A stretch of 36,263 nucleotides of DNA from Halomonas sp. DQ26W (GTDB taxonomy: Bacteria; Pseudomonadota; Gammaproteobacteria; Pseudomonadales; Halomonadaceae), in contig NZ_QPKI01000004.1 in assembly GCF_003339685.1 (NCBI RefSeq), forward strand, positions 1 to 36,263, read 5' to 3'. This document shows, piece by piece, positions 32,114-36,263 of this stretch (its first letter is position 1; each line of letters begins with the position of its first letter). Made by a program: the position numbers and the translations under genes. The notes under the pieces were generated by a model, which saw nothing but the letters and a program-made list of their open reading frames with translations, did no database searches and had not been told where the DNA came from.

Positions 32114-33790
32114 ATGAAAGGGGAGCGTCTTCGCAACTGGCGCAAGATCACCATCATGGGGGCATCGCTTGGTGCCGCCATGATTTTTTTCGTTGCCGGC
32201 ATCCTGTTCTGGGGTGGCTTCAATACGGTGATGGAAGCCACCAACAGCATGAAGTTCTGCAGCACGGCCTGCCACGAGATGAGCTGGGTCTATGAGGAGT
32301 ACGAGGAGCGGCCACACTTCCAGAATGCCACCGGGGTAGGGGCGACCTGCTCGGACTGTCACGTGCCCGATGCCTGGGGGCCGAAGATGATCCGCAAGAT
32401 CGAGGCCAGCCGCGAGGTGTGGCACTGGATGCTGGGGACCATCAATACCAAGGAGAAATTCGAGGATAAGCGGCTGCACCTGGCCGAGAATGTCTGGCGC
32501 TCCATGTTGCGTACCGACTCCCGCGAGTGCCGCAACTGTCATGACTGGTCGGCCATGGATCTCGAGGAGCAGGCGCCACGTGCCGCCCGCGAGCACGCCC
32601 GTGGGTTCGAGCAGGGGCAGACCTGCATCGAGTGTCACCAGGGCATCGCCCATGAGCTGCCCGAGGATTGGGATGAGTCCGAGGTTTGGCTGGCCCGCTT
32701 CGACCACGACGAGCCTGCTACCGGCCTTGCTGAACGCGGCGAACCCGAAATGCCGCTGGAAACCGAAGAGCTTGGCGAGGCCATGGTGGCCGAGGGCGAC
32801 ATCGCCTCTAGCCTCGACTGGGGTGACGTGCCGGCACTGGACATGACGCTGTTCCTGCCTGGCCAGGCCTCCATCGAATGGGTCCAGGACGGCAGCGAGC
32901 ACGGCGGCGGCCGCGCCTTCAGCTTCGGTGACCGCTGCATCTGGTGTCATCAGGGTGAAGAAGAGCAGATAGGACAGATGGCGGTCAACGCCGAGAAGTT
33001 CGAGACCTATGACCTGGGTGACAAGCGCGGCCATATCCCGATGACCGTACAGGCCTCCTTCGATGATGACTACCTGTTCATGCGCTTCCAGTGGGAGGCC
33101 GGCGAGCACGCGCCGCTGCCCTTCGTCGATGGCGGCATGATGGACCCGGACAACGCCATCAAGCTCGCCTTGAGCTTTGCTGACGATCGTGTCGACATGG
33201 CCGACCGCGGCGGCTGCTGGGCGAGCTGCCACCACGATTCAACCTACATGCCTGATGCACCGGAAGCGGAAGCAATGGCCGAGAGCGAGCTGGCCGAGCG
33301 TCTCGACATGATGAACGGTGTGACCAAATACCTGTCCGAGAGTCGTACCGAGATCGAGATTCGCGGTCGTCGTGGTGCTGCCCGCGGGGGGTGGGACAAG
33401 CTCAAGGAAGAGGCCGAAATCGAGGAACTTCTGGGCGGTGGCGTGTATCTCGACCTGGCGCGCTTCAAGAGCGGTGACGAGGTGACCGAGAGCGGCTATA
33501 TCCTCGAGCAGCGTCATCTCTCCCAGAGCGATGCGGTGGTCATGACCGCAGCAGAGGAGGACGGCGTGTGGACGGCCTACCTGACCCGGGCCTTGCGCAC
33601 CGGCGTGGAAGGCGACAAGCCACTCTCCACCGATGGAAAGTACAATTTCAATGTGGCACTACACGACGACCATGCCGCGTCTCGCTTCCACCACGTCTCC
33701 TGGCAGTTCGGCCTGGCCTTTGACGCCGAGCTTCCCGGCGACTTCGAAGAGGATATGGTGGAACTCAATGCCACAAGGATCACGCGATAA
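32114..33790 (+). CDS. NapC/NirT-type multiheme cytochrome fused to an EB_dh heme-binding domain
   Basis: The 558-residue protein is anchored by one helix (about 15-35) and exposes multiheme domains to the periplasm. Residues 40-180 form a NapC/NirT domain with heme motifs C49-X3-CH (followed by Met56, as in NapC/NrfH heme 1), C79SDCH, C139RNCH and C171IECH. A linker leads to C275IWCH and to C368-X3-CH. The C-terminal half resembles the ethylbenzene-dehydrogenase gamma-type domain: TVQASFDDDYLFMRFQWE, DGVWTAYLTRAL and YNFNVALHDDHAASRFHHVSWQFG. NapC/NirT proteins oxidise quinol and feed periplasmic reductases. Two of six motifs are CX3CH, not CX2CH. GGGAG precedes the ATG. It overlaps the cupredoxin gene by one base. 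Confidence 0.82.
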   Translation: MKGERLRNWRKITIMGASLGAAMIFFVAGILFWGGFNTVMEATNSMKFCSTACHEMSWVYEEYEERPHFQNATGVGATCSDCHVPDAWGPKMIRKIEASREVWHWMLGTINTKEKFEDKRLHLAENVWRSMLRTDSRECRNCHDWSAMDLEEQAPRAAREHARGFEQGQTCIECHQGIAHELPEDWDESEVWLARFDHDEPATGLAERGEPEMPLETEELGEAMVAEGDIASSLDWGDVPALDMTLFLPGQASIEWVQDGSEHGGGRAFSFGDRCIWCHQGEEEQIGQMAVNAEKFETYDLGDKRGHIPMTVQASFDDDYLFMRFQWEAGEHAPLPFVDGGMMDPDNAIKLALSFADDRVDMADRGGCWASCHHDSTYMPDAPEAEAMAESELAERLDMMNGVTKYLSESRTEIEIRGRRGAARGGWDKLKEEAEIEELLGGGVYLDLARFKSGDEVTESGYILEQRHLSQSDAVVMTAAEEDGVWTAYLTRALRTGVEGDKPLSTDGKYNFNVALHDDHAASRFHHVSWQFGLAFDAELPGDFEEDMVELNATRITR

Positions 33791-34134
33791 TGCGCGCACA
33801 CCTTCTGACACTTGGCGCCACCGCCCTGACCATCCTGCTGCTGAGCGGGGTGGCCCAGGCCGGCGAGAATGTCGTCGAAGTGGAAATGCTCGACTACGGC
33901 TACCACCCTGCCGAGCTCGAGGTGACGGTGGGAACGACGGTGCGCTGGGTCAGCGCAGAGCGTCGCACGAGCCATGATGTCTACTTCCCCGATGAGGATA
34001 TGGGCTCGCCGCGGCTGTTTCCCGACGAGAGCTGGGAGCGCACCTTCGACGAAACCGGCACCTTCGAGTATTTCTGCCAGCCCCACGAGAATCGTGACAT
34101 GCGTGGCGTGATCCATGTCATCGAGGCCGAATAG
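33790..34134 (+). CDS. Periplasmic cupredoxin (plastocyanin/pseudoazurin-like)
   Basis: This small blue copper protein of 114 residues has a signal peptide (cleavage near VAQA, residue 24). Type 1 copper ligands are His62 in TSHDVYF, Cys96 and His99 in FCQPHE and Met104 in DMRGVIHV, the C-X2-H-X4-M loop of plastocyanin/pseudoazurin. Its start overlaps the multiheme gene stop (TAATG). Pseudoazurins are known electron donors to cd1 nitrite reductases, and no cytochrome c551 gene is in the window, so this is a plausible donor to the neighbouring NirS. Confidence 0.88.
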   Translation: MRAHLLTLGATALTILLLSGVAQAGENVVEVEMLDYGYHPAELEVTVGTTVRWVSAERRTSHDVYFPDEDMGSPRLFPDESWERTFDETGTFEYFCQPHENRDMRGVIHVIEAE

Positions 34135-34202
34135 GTCTTCATCGACAAGTATGTGGCGCCCATGGACACTGTAAACAGGGCACTGAAAACATAGGAGTTC
34201 GC

Positions 34203-34772
34203 ATGCCGACAATCACTCGACCCGCCGCACTGTTCGGCGGACTGCTGGCCTCACTGGCATTGGCGACGGCCGGTGGTGCAATGGCCGATAGCGCGGTAGC
34301 ATCCGAGAGTCCCAACGGCTATCGCAGTGCCGACTTCGGGATGTCATCCGAAGCGGTGCTGGAGCATCTGGAGCAGGATCAGGTCGTCAACGTTGCGGTT
34401 CAGGAGACCGAGGATAACGATCTCATCATCGACGGTGAGCTCGCTGCCGAGGGTGAGCCGGTAACCGACCTGCGCTTTGTCTTTCCGGCGGGGCGAGACC
34501 AGCTCGCACTGGTGGTGGCCTTCCACCCCCGTGTGGAGGACTACGCCAGCGTAAAGGCAGAGCTCGAAGCGCGCTACGGCAAGCCCTGGGAAGAGGAGAT
34601 GGCCGAATGGTGGTTCGAGCAGTTGAAGGATGGTATGCCGGAAGAGCCCAATAGCCTTACCGTCTGGGGAGGTGATGGTAACGAGGCGAGTGAAAGAGGC
34701 CGCTTCGTGCGGCTCTGGTCCTTCGAGGACTACCTGTCGGTGGAATACCTCGATACCCAGATGTTTCGCTGA
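34203..34772 (+). CDS. Exported protein of unknown function
   Basis: This 189-residue protein has a convincing signal peptide (hydrophobic LFGGLLASLALATAGGAMA, cleavage near residue 28). The mature part starts GYRSADFGMSSEAVLEHLEQD, a pattern seen in small periplasmic proteins that I cannot assign to a named family. It is acidic, as expected of halophile exports, with no cysteine and no heme motif. It follows the cupredoxin by 68 bases and precedes a terminator, so it is probably the last gene of the multiheme-cupredoxin transcript. GGAG precedes the ATG. Confidence 0.78.
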   Translation: MPTITRPAALFGGLLASLALATAGGAMADSAVASESPNGYRSADFGMSSEAVLEHLEQDQVVNVAVQETEDNDLIIDGELAAEGEPVTDLRFVFPAGRDQLALVVAFHPRVEDYASVKAELEARYGKPWEEEMAEWWFEQLKDGMPEEPNSLTVWGGDGNEASERGRFVRLWSFEDYLSVEYLDTQMFR

Positions 34773-34820
34773 GATGAGCATTTTCTGAGCAGAGCATTCG
34801 CTGATAGGAGCACTACCCAT

Positions 34821-34856
34821 GACAGCCGCCCTCAAGAGCGGCTGTCTTCGTTATTG
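34821..34856 (+). terminator. Rho-independent terminator after the nir region
   Basis: A perfect 9-bp stem (34821-34829 with 34838-34846) with an 8-base loop is followed by TTCGTTATT. It lies about 50 bases past the exported-protein stop and closes the rightward transcript ahead of a convergent pair of genes. Confidence 0.75.
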
Positions 34857-34873
34857 CGTCACGGATGCTGGTG

Positions 34874-35242
34874 TCAGGCCTCGATAAGTCCGAGAAAGGG
34901 CACTAGCGTCAGCGCCAGTATGGCAATGACGGCCAGGCCCACCAGCAGCATCTGCAGGGGATGCTGGCGCAGGCGTTGCCAAAGGGTGGGCGCCTGGCCA
35001 TGCTCGACCTGGTCCGCATGCTCCTGCTGCACTCGCTCTTGCCGCTCGGCCTGATAGCGGGCGAGCACCTCCTGCGCCGCTTCCAACTGAGAGGCATCGC
35101 GCAGCCAGATGGCATCGACGCCCAGCCGCCAGAAGCCGGCGTGGGTCTCGTAGGTGTCGAAGCCCTGCTCTGCGAGCAGCTGGCGGACTTCCCACGCTTC
35201 CTCTTCGGAAACATGGGTAAAGCGAAACAGCAGTGTCGCCAT
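34874..35242 (-). CDS. Small membrane protein, DUF6164-like
   Basis: The 122-residue protein begins MATLLFRFTHVSEEEAWEVRQLLAEQGFDTYETHAGFW, an alpha/beta N-terminal domain. A charged helix (ARYQAERQERVQQEH) and one C-terminal membrane helix (LLVGLAVIAILALTLVPFLGLI) follow. I associate this layout with an uncharacterised family of gammaproteobacterial DUF6164 proteins, from memory. The start at 35242 is chosen because it overlaps the upstream gene's stop by one base (TGATG). Function unknown. Confidence 0.75.
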   Translation of the reverse strand: MATLLFRFTHVSEEEAWEVRQLLAEQGFDTYETHAGFWRLGVDAIWLRDASQLEAAQEVLARYQAERQERVQQEHADQVEHGQAPTLWQRLRQHPLQMLLVGLAVIAILALTLVPFLGLIEA

Positions 35243-35805
35243 CAGCTGGCCGCCTCGCACAGCCGCTCGGCACGGCCGATGGCCGCATCGGCACCGTTCA
35301 GGTCGAAACTCATGAACCAGTAGTCCTCCTCGCCGCGATCGAGACGTAGCCGAAGCGTCTCACCCTCGCGCATCTCCTCGACCAGCAGCGCCTGCTCGTC
35401 GAGATAAAAATTGACATAAAATCCACTGTCACCTCGCTGGGTGACGAACTCCGCCATGCCGTTGTGGATAGTCTCGTGGTCGACCCGCAGGTCGCCGGGC
35501 ACCAGGTTGGCGACCCGACTTTCGGCCTGATGCTCGTCGAGTTCGACGCGGACTTCGAGCCAGGGGAGGTCGCAGACTCCAGGCGTGTAGTTGAGGCTGA
35601 TAATGGAATCGCTGTAGCTGTGCTGTTCCAGAGCACGGAAGTGTCGTTCCTCTCCGAGCGACAGGGCCAGGGAGTGCCATTGGCCATGCGCTTGGATGTC
35701 GCTGATATTGTAGTTGGTGGCGTGGGCCAGTGGAGCTGCAAGCAAGCTGGCAAGTAGCAGCCATATGGGAGCGTGGCACAAGGCTGAGCGAGTGATCGGG
35801 ATCAT
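35242..35805 (-). CDS. Exported protein of unknown function
   Basis: The 187-residue protein has a signal peptide (IWLLLASLLAAPLAHA, cleavage near residue 29) followed by NYNISDIQAHGQWHSLALSLGEERHFRALEQHS. The remainder is beta-rich and acidic, with two cysteines (in GVCDLPW and RLCEAAS) that could pair. I do not recognise a family. The frame is open 13 codons further upstream, but the signal peptide reads best from ATG 35805. It is co-transcribed with the small membrane protein downstream. Confidence 0.72.
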   Translation of the reverse strand: MIPITRSALCHAPIWLLLASLLAAPLAHATNYNISDIQAHGQWHSLALSLGEERHFRALEQHSYSDSIISLNYTPGVCDLPWLEVRVELDEHQAESRVANLVPGDLRVDHETIHNGMAEFVTQRGDSGFYVNFYLDEQALLVEEMREGETLRLRLDRGEEDYWFMSFDLNGADAAIGRAERLCEAAS

Positions 35806-36017
35806 GACCGGGTTCCTGGGGGCGACAACCTCCGATGGTAGCACCCCGAACCTAACGAGCCGACCCTATGCGGGTGCCGGCTCAGGGGCCGAGGCTGGAA
35901 AAGTAGTTTCTTCACACTTTGGTGTGAATCTGCTCTGCACAGACTGCAGTGTGGAAGGACGCCTCGGTGATAGCGACGCAGGCGCTCCTGGTTGGAGCGC
36001 TCGGTTCGGCGCCCCGA
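35806..36017. promoter_or_regulatory. Upstream region of the 35242-35805 gene with an operator-like palindrome
   Basis: No gene is seen here. TTCACAC-TTTG-GTGTGAA at 35911-35928 is a perfect 7-bp dyad, 106 bases upstream of the leftward exported-protein start, and could be an operator or a weak hairpin. The right part runs into the G+C-rich repeat region. Confidence 0.4.
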
Positions 36018-36091
36018 CTCCGCATCGCGACTGGCGCCGTCAGGCGCCTTGGCGGAGGCCACGGCGTTGGCGATGGTCGCCGGCACTGGCA
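36018..36091 (+). repeat. 74-bp direct repeat, copy 1
   Basis: The stretch starting CTCCGCATCGCGACTGG is repeated without a mismatch at 36190-36263. It contains the dyad GGCGCC-GTCA-GGCGCC. Both copies are preceded by GTTGGAGCGCT, with a 15-base difference in spacing. Between the copies lies a second dyad, GGAGGCC-TGC-GGCCTCC (about 36101-36117). No coding gene is supported; it looks like an intergenic repeat family. Confidence 0.85.
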
Positions 36092-36189
36092 ACCCCGCCG
36101 GGAGGCCTGCGGCCTCCAGTCGTGAGCTGAAGCTTCCTCCTGCAGCGGTGCGGTTCGCGTTGGTGGAGAGAATCATTGTTGGAGCGCTG

Positions 36190-36263
36190 CTCCGCATCGC
36201 GACTGGCGCCGTCAGGCGCCTTGGCGGAGGCCACGGCGTTGGCGATGGTCGCCGGCACTGGCA
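36190..36263 (+). repeat. 74-bp direct repeat, copy 2 (cut by window edge)
   Basis: This is identical to 36018-36091 at all 74 positions, offset by 172 bp. The window ends inside it, so the repeat unit may be longer and the array may continue. Confidence 0.85.

Noticed and set aside
31847..32137. Word GGGGAGCGTCT occurring before the MITE and again at the start of the multiheme gene
   Set aside because: An 11-base echo could hint at a duplicated gene start around the insertion, but flanking bases do not match and chance is not excluded.
32090..33235. 381-residue open frame on the minus strand
   Set aside because: It is antisense to the multiheme cytochrome gene, whose six heme motifs show the true frame.
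1..36263. CRISPR arrays, tRNA or rRNA genes
   Set aside because: No regularly spaced repeats with unique spacers, no cas gene, and no rRNA were seen. tRNA was judged by eye only and no cloverleaf-like segment was noticed. The 18-bp and 74-bp repeats lack CRISPR structure.

Overview
The window reads as chromosomal DNA of a halophilic gammaproteobacterium, most likely Halomonas or another member of the Halomonadaceae. That call rests on the high G+C coding style, the gammaproteobacterial hemE, ribA and split ccm genes, and the mix of cyanophycin storage, cd1-type nitrite reduction and HAAT transport. It is inferred from gene content; no rRNA is present and no tRNA was noticed. Genes are dense, and most long antisense frames are codon-bias shadows.

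Layout, left to right. (1) 1-1460 is a scar: the tail of an unrecognised gene, a truncated IS1380-family transposase, and a dihydrofolate-reductase-like gene whose 5' part was removed at the IS end. (2) 1476-9887 is a nitrogen-storage and peptide module. cphB-cphA-iadA (leftward, overlapping) make and degrade cyanophycin. Divergent from them are an ATP-grasp ligase and a CocE/NonD-type serine hydrolase. Related intergenic sequences, in direct orientation, sit at both edges (about 1360-1453 and 9945-10022). (3) 10182-17578 is a leftward HAAT-family (branched-chain amino acid type) ABC transporter operon with two binding proteins, two permeases, two ATPases and a terminal zinc alcohol dehydrogenase. 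Upstream of it are a near-perfect sigma-54 promoter and two matching palindromes 31 bp apart. Beyond these lie the likely controllers, an NtrC-type response regulator and its sensor kinase (17836-20943). (4) 21125-24790 is housekeeping: trhA/hemolysin III, ribA, hemE, a VanZ-like protein and a periplasmic cyclophilin. (5) 25110-34772 is an anaerobic respiration region. ccmF-ccmG-ccmH-ccmI (cytochrome c heme lyase, no ccmABCDE here) are followed by a Dnr-like CRP/FNR regulator, a cytochrome cd1 nitrite reductase, a 160-bp snap-back MITE, a NapC/NirT-EB_dh fusion with six heme motifs, a cupredoxin and a small exported protein. (6) 34874-35805 holds two small leftward genes, followed by a repeat-rich right edge with a 74-bp exact direct repeat.

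The strongest candidate for something undescribed is region 5. A predicted quinol-oxidising cytochrome carries two unusual CX3CH heme motifs and is fused to an ethylbenzene-dehydrogenase-type heme domain. It is encoded with a cupredoxin and a cd1 reductase, beside what may be a dedicated heme lyase and its own regulator, with FNR/Dnr-type boxes before ccmF and nirS. The second candidate is the cyanophycin module with its ATP-grasp/hydrolase pair and flanking repeats. The third is the compact two-component/sigma-54 circuit driving the transporter-dehydrogenase operon.
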